Shown here one piece after another: positions 51,770 to 61,405 of a stretch of DNA of 64,000 nt (position 1 is its first letter; every line of letters begins with the position of its first letter). The DNA is from Flavobacterium phycosphaerae. GTDB lineage: Bacteria > Bacteroidota > Bacteroidia > Flavobacteriales > Flavobacteriaceae. Position numbers and translations under genes: made by a program. A model generated the notes under the pieces. That model ran no database searches. It was not told the origin of the DNA and saw nothing but the letters and a program-made list of their open reading frames with translations. The stretch covers positions 712,501 through 776,500 of the forward strand of contig NZ_JAAATZ010000001.1 in the NCBI RefSeq assembly GCF_010119235.1. The letters are read 5' to 3'.

Positions 51770-52537
51770 TTAAATCCCAAAAACAGCTTTCGAATTTTCG
51801 GTTGTAATTCGGGCAATTTCTTCGATGGGAAGTTGGTAAATAGTCGCCAGCTTTTCGGCAACGAGTTTGGTGTAACTGCTTTCATTTCGTTTTCCGCGAA
51901 AAGGGGCCGGTGCTAAATAAGGCGAATCGGTTTCTAACACGATATGTTGCAAATCTATTTCATTTAGAAATTGGTCAATCTTTCCGTTTTTGAATGTCGC
52001 CACACCGCCAATACCAAGCTTCATGTTTAAGCCGATAGCTCTTTTGGCTTGTTCAAAATCACCGGTAAAACAATGGAAAATGCCGAACAAATCAGTTGCT
52101 TTTTCGCTTTCCAACACTTCAAAAACTTCGTCAAAGGCATCGCGACAATGAATGTTGATGGCTAGCTGGTGTTTTTTGGCCAATTGAATTTGATGTTGAA
52201 AGGCATGTTGCTGTTGTTTCAAAAACGTTTTGTCCCAAAACAAATCAATCCCTATTTCGCCCACAGCATAGAATCTTTTGTTAGTCAGTTCAGCCTCCAC
52301 ATGGGCTAGTTCTTCCAGATAATTTTCTTTGACATAGGTAGGATGCAAGCCCATCATCAAGAAAACATTTTCAGGAAACTGGGCTTCCAGCGCATACATT
52401 TTCTGCGTATAATTCGAATCAATTGACGGGACAAAAAAACGAGAAACTCCGGTATCTATTGCCCGTTGTATCATTTCGGTTCTGTCGTTTTCAAATTCTT
52501 CGGAATATAAATGGGTATGCGTGTCTGTTAAAATCAT
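51770..52537 (-). CDS. TatD-family metal-dependent hydrolase
   Basis: A 255-residue TIM-barrel hydrolase of the TatD family, implicated in DNA quality control as a nuclease. Metal-ligand motifs are TDTHTHLYSEEF at the N-terminus, GEIGIDLFWDKT near residue 92, the INIHCRDAFDE block, GIFHCFTGD and the late LETDSPYLAP. I chose the ATG at 52537; an upstream in-frame ATG would add five residues. A TACCTTTG -7 element lies at 52576-52569 on the minus strand, and the leader shares a motif with the leader of the ferredoxin-NADP reductase gene. Confidence 0.93.
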   Translation of the reverse strand: MILTDTHTHLYSEEFENDRTEMIQRAIDTGVSRFFVPSIDSNYTQKMYALEAQFPENVFLMMGLHPTYVKENYLEELAHVEAELTNKRFYAVGEIGIDLFWDKTFLKQQQHAFQHQIQLAKKHQLAINIHCRDAFDEVFEVLESEKATDLFGIFHCFTGDFEQAKRAIGLNMKLGIGGVATFKNGKIDQFLNEIDLQHIVLETDSPYLAPAPFRGKRNESSYTKLVAEKLATIYQLPIEEIARITTENSKAVFGI

Positions 52538-52568
52538 TGGGATGAAAAGCAACTAAGTTTCTAAGGCG

Positions 52569-52587
52569 CAAAGGTACTAAGTTTCTA
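52569..52587 (-). promoter_or_regulatory. TatD promoter and direct repeat
   Basis: TACCTTTG (52576-52569, minus strand) matches the -7 element. ACTAAGTTTCTA occurs at 52552 and 52576 with 24-bp spacing, flanking it. Confidence 0.5.
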
Positions 52588-52615
52588 CAGATTTTTATGG
52601 TGTTAGATTTTAGTT

Positions 52616-52623
52616 TACATTTG
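52616..52623 (+). promoter_or_regulatory. -7 element of retropepsin-like gene
   Basis: TACATTTG, 17 nt before the ATG at 52641; it matches TAnnTTTG exactly. Confidence 0.5.
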
Positions 52624-52640
52624 AATTTCATTCCCTTATT

Positions 52641-53078
52641 ATGAAAAACCTACACGACATACTCAAACACGAAAAGTATAAAAAGATTGCTTTTAAAGTT
52701 TCCAAGACGCAGCATTTGTTGGTTAAAGCCACGATTAATGGTGTTTCCGGAAATTTTATCCTGGATACCGGAGCCAGCAACAGTTGTGTTGGTTTTGACG
52801 GTATCGAACTTTTTCATCTGAAAGCCGGAAAATCAAAAACCAAAGCTTCCGGGGCCGGAGCAACGGGCATGTTGACCCAAATTGCCAAAAACAACACCTT
52901 GCAAATTGGTCGATGGAAAACAGCGGAATTTCACTTAGTGATTTTTGATATGGTGCATGTTAATGAAGCCTTACTACAATACAAAGCCAAACCGGTGCAT
53001 GGTATTATTGGTGCTGATGTTTTACTGGAAGGGAAAGCTATTATTGATTATTACAATCATTGTTTGTATTTAAAATAG
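52641..53078 (+). CDS. Retropepsin-like (clan AA) aspartic protease
   Basis: A 145-residue protein with the single-lobe retropepsin fold. The catalytic motif is FILDTGASNSCVG near residue 39, followed by a flap-like region (ASGAGATGM) and a C-terminal GIIGADVLLEGKAIIDY that matches the second hydrophobic-hydrophobic-Gly motif. Bacterial members would act as homodimers. No signal peptide is seen, so it is probably cytoplasmic. The substrate is unknown. It is divergent from tatD. Confidence 0.82.
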   Translation: MKNLHDILKHEKYKKIAFKVSKTQHLLVKATINGVSGNFILDTGASNSCVGFDGIELFHLKAGKSKTKASGAGATGMLTQIAKNNTLQIGRWKTAEFHLVIFDMVHVNEALLQYKAKPVHGIIGADVLLEGKAIIDYYNHCLYLK

Positions 53079-53142
53079 CCCAAATAGTCGATGAAAACCA
53101 TTTAATACTAAATGAGATAGTTATTTTTACTCATTTTCTGTT

Positions 53143-53150
53143 TACATTTG
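53143..53150 (+). promoter_or_regulatory. -7 element of large T9SS protein gene
   Basis: TACATTTG, 19 nt before the ATG at 53170. No clear TTTG at -33. Confidence 0.45.
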
Positions 53151-53169
53151 ATTATCAAAATAATAAGCC

Positions 53170-55770
53170 ATGATAAAAAACTACCTTTCTTTATTTTTAT
53201 TAGTTTTCGGATTCTTCAGCACTATTTCGTTTGGGCAGGTTAATGCTAATGATGACATCTTTGCCGTTGTATATGGAGCCAGCCAAGTGACCGCAGGTAA
53301 TTGTTTGCTTAATGATACCGTAAACGCGAGCCAAGCGCAAGCCAGCAACGTTATCATTTCAATGGTTTCTTCCACAAACCCGGGAATTTCATTATCGGGC
53401 AGCAATGTCATTGTAGCAGGTGGAACGCCACAAGGGACTTATTCGCTAACCTACAAGATATGTGATGCCGCAAATGCCTCGGTATGCGACACCGGCATTG
53501 TAACCATTAACACCAAAATTTTAGCCAATCCGGATAGTTTTTTTGCGCCGGTATGTGGTTTTTTTGTTGGAAACGTCTTGGGCTCAGGTCCTGATTTAAA
53601 TTATATTGACACTTTAAATGGTGAGCCGGCAGTACTCGTTTCCTATTACAGTCAACCTGATAACGTTTATCATCCGGCTACTGTTACATTAAACTATAAT
53701 GCCATCTATCCTGAGATTCTAATTCAATCTAACGGAGATATTTTTGTAATGAATCCATCTTTTACCGGAAGTTATGTTTTGACTTATGAAATATGCGAAA
53801 TAGCCCATCCAACCAATTGCAGTACCGGCTATGTGAACCTAACCCTTTTTTATCCTCCGCCTTATGCCATAGATGATTATTTTATGGAGATTGATAATGC
53901 TACCGGTGGAATCACCCCTAGTGTCCTTGATAATGATTTTTCTCCTTGTTCCGGTGGAAACCTCAATACTTCAAATTCCTATATTACACCATATACCGTA
54001 TCGCCTGGCGTAACATTAAATTTTGATGGAACCATCACCGTAGATTCGGGAACTGCCCCCGGTTCCTATTATGTACCCTACACCGTTTGTGAATTTAACA
54101 ATTCCTGTGCACAAGCAGCTGCTTATTTTGCCGTTGTAGGCGTTTCAAATCTGGTGGCCAATTATGACAGTTATACCAATTACCCGAACACCACTACTGC
54201 AAGTGTTCTTAATAATGACACCCTAAATGGAAACCCAATTACAGACTCTTCAAGTGTTCTCATTTCGCCTTTGAGTACTCCTCCTACCGGTTTTACCTTA
54301 AATAGCAACGGAAGCATAACCATTGCCTCAACGGTAATTGAAGGAACTTATGTGTTGCCTTATAAGATTTGCAGCATCAGTAACACCAACGATTGCTATG
54401 TAAACTATGCTTATATTGTTGTTTTCAAAAATAGGATTACTGGAAAAGTGAAATTTGATGCCAATAGTAATGGTTGTGATCCGGGAGATGCCTATTTAAA
54501 CAACATTAAAGTAAAGAATGTAAACGGTTCCAGTACATATACAAGCTATACCAATTACGATGGAGCAAGTAATTATTATCTAATCGCTGATGTTGGAAAC
54601 AATACCGTTTCAGTAACTGACTTACCCAGCTATTTTACCGTTACACCTCCCACTCAAACCATCAATTTTGCAACAGCCGGTGTAGTGGCCAGTTTTGGCG
54701 ATTTTTGTGTTTCAATCAATTCGAATGTGAATGATTTGGAAGTCGTATTGATTCCCTTATTCAATGTCGTACCGGGACTTCCGGTATTCTACAATATTTG
54801 GTATAAAAACAACGGAAGTACTACGCTAAGCGGTCAGGTTACCTTCCAATTTGACAATTCTAAAATGTCGTTTCTAAGCAGTTCGCCTTCCCCAACTAAC
54901 TTAGCAACAAACACCTTAACGTATACCTTTTCAAATCTAACTCCTTTTGAAAGCCGATTGGTTAAAAATGTTAAGTTTCAGGTAGCCACTCCTCCAACAG
55001 TAGACTCAGGAGATATTGCTGCCTTTAGCGCTTCCGTTACACCAACGGTTGCTGATGCTACGCCAACGAACAACACCAATAGTACCTCTCAAACGGTGGT
55101 AAACTCTCAAGACCCAAATGACATTGCCGTTCATGAAGGAAGTACTATAACTTTGGCGCAAGCCCAACAGGATTATCTGCATTACACCATTCGTTTTCAA
55201 AACATCGGGGACTCTGATGCCATCAACATAAGAGTCTTAAATGATTTAGATGCCAAATTAGATTGGAGTACATTTCAGTTGGTATCAACAAGTCATAATT
55301 GCCGAGTGAAAAATAAAAACGGGCATAATGAATTTCTGTTCGAAGGCATAAACTTGCCGGGGAATTTAAACGAACCGGAAAGTCATGGTTATATCAGCTA
55401 TAAAGTAAAACCAATTTCGTCTATTGCCCTTGGGAATGTAATTAGCAATACCGCCAATATCTATTTTGATTACAATGCTCCGATTCAAACCAATACCGTT
55501 TCGACAACTGTTGTTGCTTTAGGAAATGATGATTTTGCATTTACGAACTTCAACTATTACCCTAACCCGGTTAAAAACACGTTGATGCTTTCCAACGCAA
55601 CTACTATTGATGAAATAGAAATCAGCTCAGTATTGGGACAAAAAATCCTGTCCAAAAAAGTAAATGAATTACAAACTGAACTCAACATTTCTGAACTTTC
55701 TAATGGTATCTACTTCGTAAAAATTACCAGCGGCGGACAAGAAAAAACAGTAAAGATCATTAAGAAATAA
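53170..55770 (+). CDS. Large T9SS type A surface protein with repeated Ig-like domains
   Basis: An 866-residue secreted protein. A signal peptide ends near residue 23 (FSTISFGQ). Four Ig/cadherin-like repeats of about 90 residues follow, each ending in a pattern such as GTYSLTYKICDAANAS, GSYVLTYEICEIAHP, GSYYVPYTVCEFNN or GTYVLPYKICSISN. Then comes an SdrD-B-like segment (GKVKFDANSNGCDPGD), DUF11/DUF7619-type domains (YTIRFQNIGDSDAINIRVL) and a type A sorting domain (YYPNPVKNTLMLS to KTVKIIKK). It is probably an adhesin-like surface protein exported by the type IX system; no catalytic site was recognised. Confidence 0.85.
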   Translation: MIKNYLSLFLLVFGFFSTISFGQVNANDDIFAVVYGASQVTAGNCLLNDTVNASQAQASNVIISMVSSTNPGISLSGSNVIVAGGTPQGTYSLTYKICDAANASVCDTGIVTINTKILANPDSFFAPVCGFFVGNVLGSGPDLNYIDTLNGEPAVLVSYYSQPDNVYHPATVTLNYNAIYPEILIQSNGDIFVMNPSFTGSYVLTYEICEIAHPTNCSTGYVNLTLFYPPPYAIDDYFMEIDNATGGITPSVLDNDFSPCSGGNLNTSNSYITPYTVSPGVTLNFDGTITVDSGTAPGSYYVPYTVCEFNNSCAQAAAYFAVVGVSNLVANYDSYTNYPNTTTASVLNNDTLNGNPITDSSSVLISPLSTPPTGFTLNSNGSITIASTVIEGTYVLPYKICSISNTNDCYVNYAYIVVFKNRITGKVKFDANSNGCDPGDAYLNNIKVKNVNGSSTYTSYTNYDGASNYYLIADVGNNTVSVTDLPSYFTVTPPTQTINFATAGVVASFGDFCVSINSNVNDLEVVLIPLFNVVPGLPVFYNIWYKNNGSTTLSGQVTFQFDNSKMSFLSSSPSPTNLATNTLTYTFSNLTPFESRLVKNVKFQVATPPTVDSGDIAAFSASVTPTVADATPTNNTNSTSQTVVNSQDPNDIAVHEGSTITLAQAQQDYLHYTIRFQNIGDSDAINIRVLNDLDAKLDWSTFQLVSTSHNCRVKNKNGHNEFLFEGINLPGNLNEPESHGYISYKVKPISSIALGNVISNTANIYFDYNAPIQTNTVSTTVVALGNDDFAFTNFNYYPNPVKNTLMLSNATTIDEIEISSVLGQKILSKKVNELQTELNISELSNGIYFVKITSGGQEKTVKIIKK

Positions 55771-55788
55771 ATTTCTTTTCTCCATTAA

Positions 55789-55823
55789 AAGCCTGCCATT
55801 ATTTTACGGTAATTGGTAGGCTT
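55789..55823. terminator. Possible bidirectional terminator
   Basis: AAGCCTGCCA pairs with TGGTAGGCTT (one G-T pair) around a 15-nt loop between the converging T9SS and MFS genes. The T-tracts are short on both sides. Confidence 0.55.
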
Positions 55824-55824
55824 A

Positions 55825-57090
55825 TTAAAATAACGAAATGATTAAAGAGTCCTGCCTAGTCACCATCAGCAGGATTTTTTTGCTCTTATGTAAAGCGAAG
55901 TAAGCAATAAACGTGCTCACCAACATTAAAAAACCACCCAAAATAAATGGTGCTCCCGGTAATTGAAAAGGGGCTTCCTTGTGGGTGAAAAAGTAAAAAG
56001 TATTAGTCATCATGGGAGGGCCAACAATAGCCGAAGCACTCATCAAACTGGCTAAGGTTCCTTGAATCTCTCCTTGCTCATTAGGCGGTACTTTTCCTGA
56101 AATGACGCTCTGCAATGCCGGTCCGGCTATACCGCCCAAACAGTACGGTATTAAAAATGTAAACATCATCCAGCTTTCGGTAGCTACAGCAAAAAGCAAC
56201 ATCCCTATCGTATAAAGTGCCAAACCAATGTAGATACTTTTCTCATTCCCTAATTTAGGATTAGTCCACCGAATTAATCCTCCTTGTACAATCCCTACTA
56301 AGAGTCCGACAACCCCAAGGGAAATCCCAACCATTTTTTCATCCCAGTGAAAACGGTACATAGTATAAAAACTCCAATTACTGTGCACGGCATGGGAACC
56401 AACATACAACAGAAAAACGGCTAAAACCAAACCTATCAAAGACGGATATTTTTTTAAATTAAGTAAGGCTCCAACAGGATTGGCACGTTTCCATTCAAAG
56501 GCTCTGCTGTTCATTTTCGATAAGGATTCCGGTAAAATAAAGTAACCGTATAAGAAATTCAACATACACAAAATGGCCGCGGCATAAAACGGAACTCGTG
56601 AGCCATATTGTCCCAACAAACCTCCAATAACAGGTCCAATGATAAAGCCTAAACCAAAAGCAGCACCAATCATTCCGAAGTTTTTGGCTCTATTTTCGGG
56701 CGTGCTGACATCCGCAATATAAGCCGATGCCGTAGTAATGCTGGCACCGGTCACTCCGGCAATAATTCTTCCCACAAACAACCAAGCAATTGTTGGCGAA
56801 AAGGCCAATAACAAATAATCCATAGCAAAAGCAAAAAGCGAAATCAGTATAATGGGACGCCGTCCGTATTTATCGCTTAGATTACCAATTAGAGGTGCAC
56901 AAACAAACTGTGTTATGGCATAAGCAAAGGTCAACCAACCTCCATATTTGGCGGCTTCACTAATGTCGCCATGAATGAGTTCTTTGATTAATTTGGGAAT
57001 CACCGGAATGATAATTCCCCAACCCGTAATATCAATCAGCATGGTGATAAAAATAAATCCTATCGCCGCTTGTTTTTTAGTTTGCTTCAT
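55825..57090 (-). CDS. TCR/Tet-family MFS drug-efflux-like transporter
   Basis: A 421-residue, 12-helix MFS transporter resembling the tetracycline-resistance (TCR/Tet) branch. The signature loop [18 protein letters not shown] lies near residue 69, motif C-like [19 protein letters not shown] near residue 147, and an early [12 protein letters not shown] is typical. The family exports small drugs such as tetracycline, but many chromosomal members are of unknown substrate, so no resistance is claimed. It lies downstream of sucB on the same strand behind a terminator. Confidence 0.85.
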   Translation of the reverse strand: MKQTKKQAAIGFIFITMLIDITGWGIIIPVIPKLIKELIHGDISEAAKYGGWLTFAYAITQFVCAPLIGNLSDKYGRRPIILISLFAFAMDYLLLAFSPTIAWLFVGRIIAGVTGASITTASAYIADVSTPENRAKNFGMIGAAFGLGFIIGPVIGGLLGQYGSRVPFYAAAILCMLNFLYGYFILPESLSKMNSRAFEWKRANPVGALLNLKKYPSLIGLVLAVFLLYVGSHAVHSNWSFYTMYRFHWDEKMVGISLGVVGLLVGIVQGGLIRWTNPKLGNEKSIYIGLALYTIGMLLFAVATESWMMFTFLIPYCLGGIAGPALQSVISGKVPPNEQGEIQGTLASLMSASAIVGPPMMTNTFYFFTHKEAPFQLPGAPFILGGFLMLVSTFIAYFALHKSKKILLMVTRQDSLIISLF

Positions 57091-57111
57091 ATCCTAAAAA
57101 TGAATCACAAA

Positions 57112-57148
57112 GAAAAGAAAAATCCCGCTCGAAAAACAAACGGGATTT
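57112..57148 (-). terminator. sucB terminator
   Basis: AATCCCG pairs with CGGGATT around a 13-nt loop. The A-rich tract before it gives Ts on the minus strand, 38 nt after the sucB stop. Confidence 0.75.
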
Positions 57149-57185
57149 AAATATATAGGCGCCTCATCCGAGGCAGGTATAAACC

Positions 57186-58418
57186 CTATAGCTCTAAAGC
57201 TTTCTTAGGGTTGTTATTCATCAAAATTTCTACCGGATTTTCCAGTGCTTCTTTTACAGCAACTAAGAATCCAACCGACTCACGTCCGTCGATAATTCGG
57301 TGGTCATAGGATAACGCTACGTACATTACCGGAGCAATCACGATTTGTCCGTTTCTTACGATAGCTCTTTCCACTACATTGTGCATTCCTAAAATACCGG
57401 ATTGTGGTGGGTTGATAATTGGCGTAGACAACATACTTCCGAAAACACCACCATTAGAAATAGTAAAAGTTCCGCCTGTCATTTCATCTACAGTGATTTG
57501 ACCGTCACGAGCACGTAAAGCCAATCTTTTAATTTCAGCTTCCACTCCTCTGAAAGATAAAGTTTCTGCATTTCTCATTACCGGAACCATTAAGCCTTTT
57601 GGCCCTGAAACCGCTACGGAAATATCGCAGAAGTCATAAGAGATTTTCTCTTGACCATCGATCATTGAGTTTACGTCAGGGTATAATTGTAAAGCACGGG
57701 TTACGGCTTTGGTAAAGAACGACATAAAGCCCAATCCTAAACCGTGTTTGGCTTTGAATTCTTCTTTGTATTGGTCACGTAACGCGTAGATATTGGTCAT
57801 GTCTACTTCGTTAAATGTAGTCAACATGGCCGTTTCGTTTTTGGCAGACACTAGTCTTTCCGCAACTTTACGACGCAACATAGAAAGTTTCGTTCTTTCT
57901 GAACCACGAGTACCTCCGGTAGGTGTTCCCATAGATGGTACAGCATTTACCGCATCTTCTTTGGTGATTCTGCTGTCTTTACCAGTACCCACAACATCAG
58001 AGGGTTGGATGTTTTTTTCGTCTAGTATTTTCTTAGCGGCCGGTGAAGGCGTTTTGGCAGCATATGTTGCTACCGGAGCCGGAGCTGCTTTAACTTCTTC
58101 TTTTTTAGGCGCTTCTGGTTTTGGTGCTTCCACTGCTGCAGGTTTTACTTCTGCGGCCGGAGCACTTCCACTTGGTTTTGCTGCACTAGTATCGATTAAA
58201 CAAACTACAGCACCAACGGCTACTGCATCGCCTTCTTCGGCTTTTAGGGTGATGATTCCGCTGGCTTCTGCCGGTAACTCTAAGGTAGCTTTATCAGAAT
58301 CAACCTCAGCAATGGCTTGGTCTTTTTCTACATAATCACCGTCTTGTACTAACCAAGTTGCGATTTCTACTTCTTTAATCGATTCTCCCGGTGAAGGGAC
58401 TTTCATTTCTAAAATCAT
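57186..58418 (-). CDS. sucB: Dihydrolipoyllysine-residue succinyltransferase (2-oxoglutarate dehydrogenase E2)
   Basis: E2 core of the 2-oxoglutarate dehydrogenase complex in the TCA cycle. An N-terminal lipoyl domain (about 1-75) carries the lipoylated Lys in EVDSDKATLELP near residue 43. An Ala/Pro-rich linker (about 80-120) follows, then an E3-binding domain (SPAAKKILDEKNIQP), and the catalytic domain with SYDHRIIDGRESVGF near residue 378, which holds the catalytic His and Asp. Length 410 is normal. sucA lies 100 nt upstream on the same strand; the gap holds copy D of the dispersed repeat. Confidence 0.95.
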   Translation of the reverse strand: MILEMKVPSPGESIKEVEIATWLVQDGDYVEKDQAIAEVDSDKATLELPAEASGIITLKAEEGDAVAVGAVVCLIDTSAAKPSGSAPAAEVKPAAVEAPKPEAPKKEEVKAAPAPVATYAAKTPSPAAKKILDEKNIQPSDVVGTGKDSRITKEDAVNAVPSMGTPTGGTRGSERTKLSMLRRKVAERLVSAKNETAMLTTFNEVDMTNIYALRDQYKEEFKAKHGLGLGFMSFFTKAVTRALQLYPDVNSMIDGQEKISYDFCDISVAVSGPKGLMVPVMRNAETLSFRGVEAEIKRLALRARDGQITVDEMTGGTFTISNGGVFGSMLSTPIINPPQSGILGMHNVVERAIVRNGQIVIAPVMYVALSYDHRIIDGRESVGFLVAVKEALENPVEILMNNNPKKALEL

Positions 58419-58458
58419 GGTTTATAATTTTATGTGTTGTTCTTGTTTTATATTTTTC

Positions 58459-58506
58459 TAGCCCCTATTGCAGCAAGCTACCATGTAGCGCGGAAAGCGG
58501 GAAATA
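58459..58506 (+). repeat. Dispersed hairpin repeat, copy D (short)
   Basis: CTAGCCCCTATTGCAGC, hairpin GCTAC-CAT-GTAGC (58477-58489), then GCGGAAAGCGGGAAATAG. It lacks the outer part found in copies A to C. It lies inside the sucA-sucB gap. Confidence 0.7.
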
Positions 58507-58517
58507 GCTCCTAATTC

Positions 58518-61289
58518 TTATCTGAATAAATTCTTGTCGAATACCATTCTAATAGCATCAGCATGACGTCTTCTGTCTCTGGTGTGACTTCCGGCAGCCG
58601 GTGCAGCATACGCTTTTAATGAAGCTAAACGCCATGGCACTAAGTCGAAATTCATTAGCATATAACTGTAAGCGCCCATGTTTTTCGGTTCTTCTTGTGC
58701 CCAAACGAAATCGTCGGCATTCGGATAACTGTCAATCACGGCTTTCAATTGTTCTGTCGGTAACGGGAACAACTGCTCGATGCGTACCAAAGCTACATCA
58801 TTTCTGCCTAAGTTTTCTCTTTCGGCTAAGATATCGTAATAGAATTTTCCGGTACAGAAAACAACAGTTTTTACTTTTTTCTTATCCACCGAATTGTCAT
58901 TGATTACCTCCTGGAAGCTGCCTTTGTACAATTCCTCACGAGTCGAAACGCACAACGGGTGGCGTAACAAACTTTTTGGCGAGAATACCACTAATGGTTT
59001 GCGGAATTTGGTTTTCATTTGGCGACGCAACAAGTGGAAGAAGTTGGCCGGCGTGGTACAATCGGCTACGTACATATTGTGTTTAGCACACAGTTGTAAG
59101 TAACGTTCCATACGCGCTGACGAGTGCTCTGCTCCTTGTCCTTCGTATCCGTGAGGCAATAATAGAACGATTCCGTTTTGATTGTTCCATTTGTCTTCGC
59201 CACACGAAATATATTGGTCGATCATGATTTGGGCACCGTTAGAGAAATCCCCGAATTGGGCTTCCCAAATCGTTAAGGCATTCGGATTGGCTAAGGCGTA
59301 CCCGTAGTCAAATCCCAAAACGCCATATTCTGAAAGGAAGGAGTTAAACACATTGAACTTCCCTTTTTTGTCTTTTACAGCATTCAACAAGATTACTTCT
59401 TCTTCGCTGTCTTCCACTTTTACCACGGCATGACGGTGTGAGAAGGTTCCTCTTTCTACGTCTTGCCCGGATAAACGAACGTCGTAACCTTCAGTTAATA
59501 ACGAACCGTAAGCTAAGGTTTCAGCCGTTCCCCAATCGATAACATCATTGTCATACATCGTTTTTCTATCGGTTACGATTTTAGAAATCTTGCTGATGAA
59601 TTTTTTATCGGATGGTAAAGTCGAAATAGTTTCCAGGATAGCATCCAGTTTCTTTTGGTCGAATTTGGTGTCTACTTTTTTCAACATTTCATCGTCCGAA
59701 ACCTGTACAAACCCTTCCCAAGCATCTTGTAAAAAAGGCTTAATAATGGTCAAATCTTTTTTACGGGAAGCTTGCAGATTTTCATCCAACTTCGCTTTGT
59801 ATTCGTTTTCTATTTTGGTTACATAGGCCGCATCAACGATTCCGGCTGTAATTAATTGCTCTGAATAAATATCTCTCGGGTTTTTATGACGCGCTATTAA
59901 TTTGTACAATAGCGGTTGGGTAAAACGAGGTTCATCACCTTCGTTGTGACCATATTTTCTGTAACCTAACAAATCAATAAAGACGTCTCTTCCGAAAGCC
60001 ATTCTGAAATCTAACGCAAACAACATCGCGTGCACTACCGCTTCGGCATCATCCGAATTCACGTGAAGAATCGGCGACAACGTTACTTTGGCCACATCGG
60101 TACAGTACGTTGACGAACGCGCATCTAAATAATTGGTTGTAAATCCAACTTGGTTGTTAATTACAATATGAATAGTTCCACCGGTTTTGTATCCGTCTAA
60201 TTGTGCCATTTGCACGATTTCGTATACGATTCCTTGTCCTGCTACTGCGGCATCCCCGTGAACGGCTATGGGCAATACTTTAGAGAAATCTTCCGGGAAA
60301 TATTTGTCTTGCTTGGCACGGGTGATTCCTTCAATTACAGCGCCTACTGTTTCCAAGTGCGAAGGGTTTGGTGCTAAATTGATATTGATTTTTTTACCCG
60401 ATTTGGTTTTTCTTTCCGAGGTTAACCCTAAGTGGTACTTCACGTCACCATCGAAATATTCTTTGTCGTAATCTTTTCCGTCAAATTCGGAGAAAATGTC
60501 TTGAGTTGCTTTGCCAAAAATATTGGCTAAAGTATTTAAACGACCACGGTGTGCCATTCCCATAACGAAATGTTCTACGCCTTTTTCGGCTGCGGTTTCA
60601 ATCAACGCATCTAAAGCCGGGATGATACTTTCACCACCTTCTAACGAGAAACGTTTTTGACCTACATATTTGGTATGCAAAAAGTTTTCAAACGAAACGG
60701 CTTCATTCAGTTTTCCTAAAATGTGCTTTTTTTGTTCGGCATCAAAACTCGGTTGGTTGTCGTTTTTATTTAATCTTTCCTGAACCCAATTCACAAAAAT
60801 CGGATTTTCCATGTGCATGTATTCGATACCAATATGTTGGCAATACATACGCTTCAAAACTTCGAGGATTTGTTTTAAAGTTAAAGGTTGTTTTCCTAAA
60901 ATTTTAGCGGCATCAAAAACTGTATCTAAATCGGCGGCAGATAAACCGAAATTTTCGATATCTAAGTTCGGCTCGTACACTCTACGGTCACGCACCGGAT
61001 TGGTTTGGGTAAATAAATGACCGCGTGTTCTGTAGCCGTCAATTAAACTTAATACATTAAATTCTTTTTGCAATTTATCGGAAACAATACTACAATCCTG
61101 ATTGCTGTTTAGTGTGGCCACTATTTGCTCCCCTGCATTTTCCTCGTTGTAGGTCGTCATTCCAAAGTCGAACCCTTGAAAAAAGGCTCTCCAGCTTGGT
61201 TCTACGCTATCGGGATTTTGAAGGTATTGTTCGTATAAATCGGCAAAAAATTCGGTGTGTGCTGCGTTTAAAAAGGAAAACCTATCCAT
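58518..61289 (-). CDS. sucA: 2-oxoglutarate dehydrogenase E1 component
   Basis: Thiamine-pyrophosphate-dependent E1 of the 2-oxoglutarate dehydrogenase complex (TCA cycle), which decarboxylates 2-oxoglutarate and hands the succinyl group to E2. The N-terminus (MDRFSFLNAAHTEFFADLYEQ) is a normal E1o start. The core has MGMAHRGRLNTLANI, the TPP and metal region VHGDAAVAGQGIVYE, IVINNQVGFTTN, and the late EAQFGDFSNGAQIMIDQYI. I chose the ATG at 61289; the longer frame adds 24 residues that overlap the promoter (TACTTTTG at 61338-61331, TTG 20 nt further up). The 923-residue length fits. Confidence 0.95.
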   Translation of the reverse strand: MDRFSFLNAAHTEFFADLYEQYLQNPDSVEPSWRAFFQGFDFGMTTYNEENAGEQIVATLNSNQDCSIVSDKLQKEFNVLSLIDGYRTRGHLFTQTNPVRDRRVYEPNLDIENFGLSAADLDTVFDAAKILGKQPLTLKQILEVLKRMYCQHIGIEYMHMENPIFVNWVQERLNKNDNQPSFDAEQKKHILGKLNEAVSFENFLHTKYVGQKRFSLEGGESIIPALDALIETAAEKGVEHFVMGMAHRGRLNTLANIFGKATQDIFSEFDGKDYDKEYFDGDVKYHLGLTSERKTKSGKKININLAPNPSHLETVGAVIEGITRAKQDKYFPEDFSKVLPIAVHGDAAVAGQGIVYEIVQMAQLDGYKTGGTIHIVINNQVGFTTNYLDARSSTYCTDVAKVTLSPILHVNSDDAEAVVHAMLFALDFRMAFGRDVFIDLLGYRKYGHNEGDEPRFTQPLLYKLIARHKNPRDIYSEQLITAGIVDAAYVTKIENEYKAKLDENLQASRKKDLTIIKPFLQDAWEGFVQVSDDEMLKKVDTKFDQKKLDAILETISTLPSDKKFISKISKIVTDRKTMYDNDVIDWGTAETLAYGSLLTEGYDVRLSGQDVERGTFSHRHAVVKVEDSEEEVILLNAVKDKKGKFNVFNSFLSEYGVLGFDYGYALANPNALTIWEAQFGDFSNGAQIMIDQYISCGEDKWNNQNGIVLLLPHGYEGQGAEHSSARMERYLQLCAKHNMYVADCTTPANFFHLLRRQMKTKFRKPLVVFSPKSLLRHPLCVSTREELYKGSFQEVINDNSVDKKKVKTVVFCTGKFYYDILAERENLGRNDVALVRIEQLFPLPTEQLKAVIDSYPNADDFVWAQEEPKNMGAYSYMLMNFDLVPWRLASLKAYAAPAAGSHTRDRRRHADAIRMVFDKNLFR

Positions 61290-61330
61290 GATCTTATAAG
61301 TAAATAATCTTAGTATTAGAAAATCAGTTG

Positions 61331-61361
61331 CAAAAGTATGACATTTGTAATAATCTTTCAA
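61331..61361 (-). promoter_or_regulatory. sucA promoter
   Basis: On the minus strand a TTG (61361-61359) is followed after 20 nt by TACTTTTG (61338-61331), close to the Bacteroidetes consensus. Confidence 0.5.
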
Positions 61362-61405
61362 TGTTTTTAGTACATTTATAACGCTAATTAAATATATATA
61401 TCGCT

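Noticed and set aside
55825-57090. MFS gene as a tetracycline-resistance determinant
   Set aside because: Only the family branch is supported; there is no adjacent regulator of the TetR(class) type or mobile element, and many chromosomal members have other substrates.
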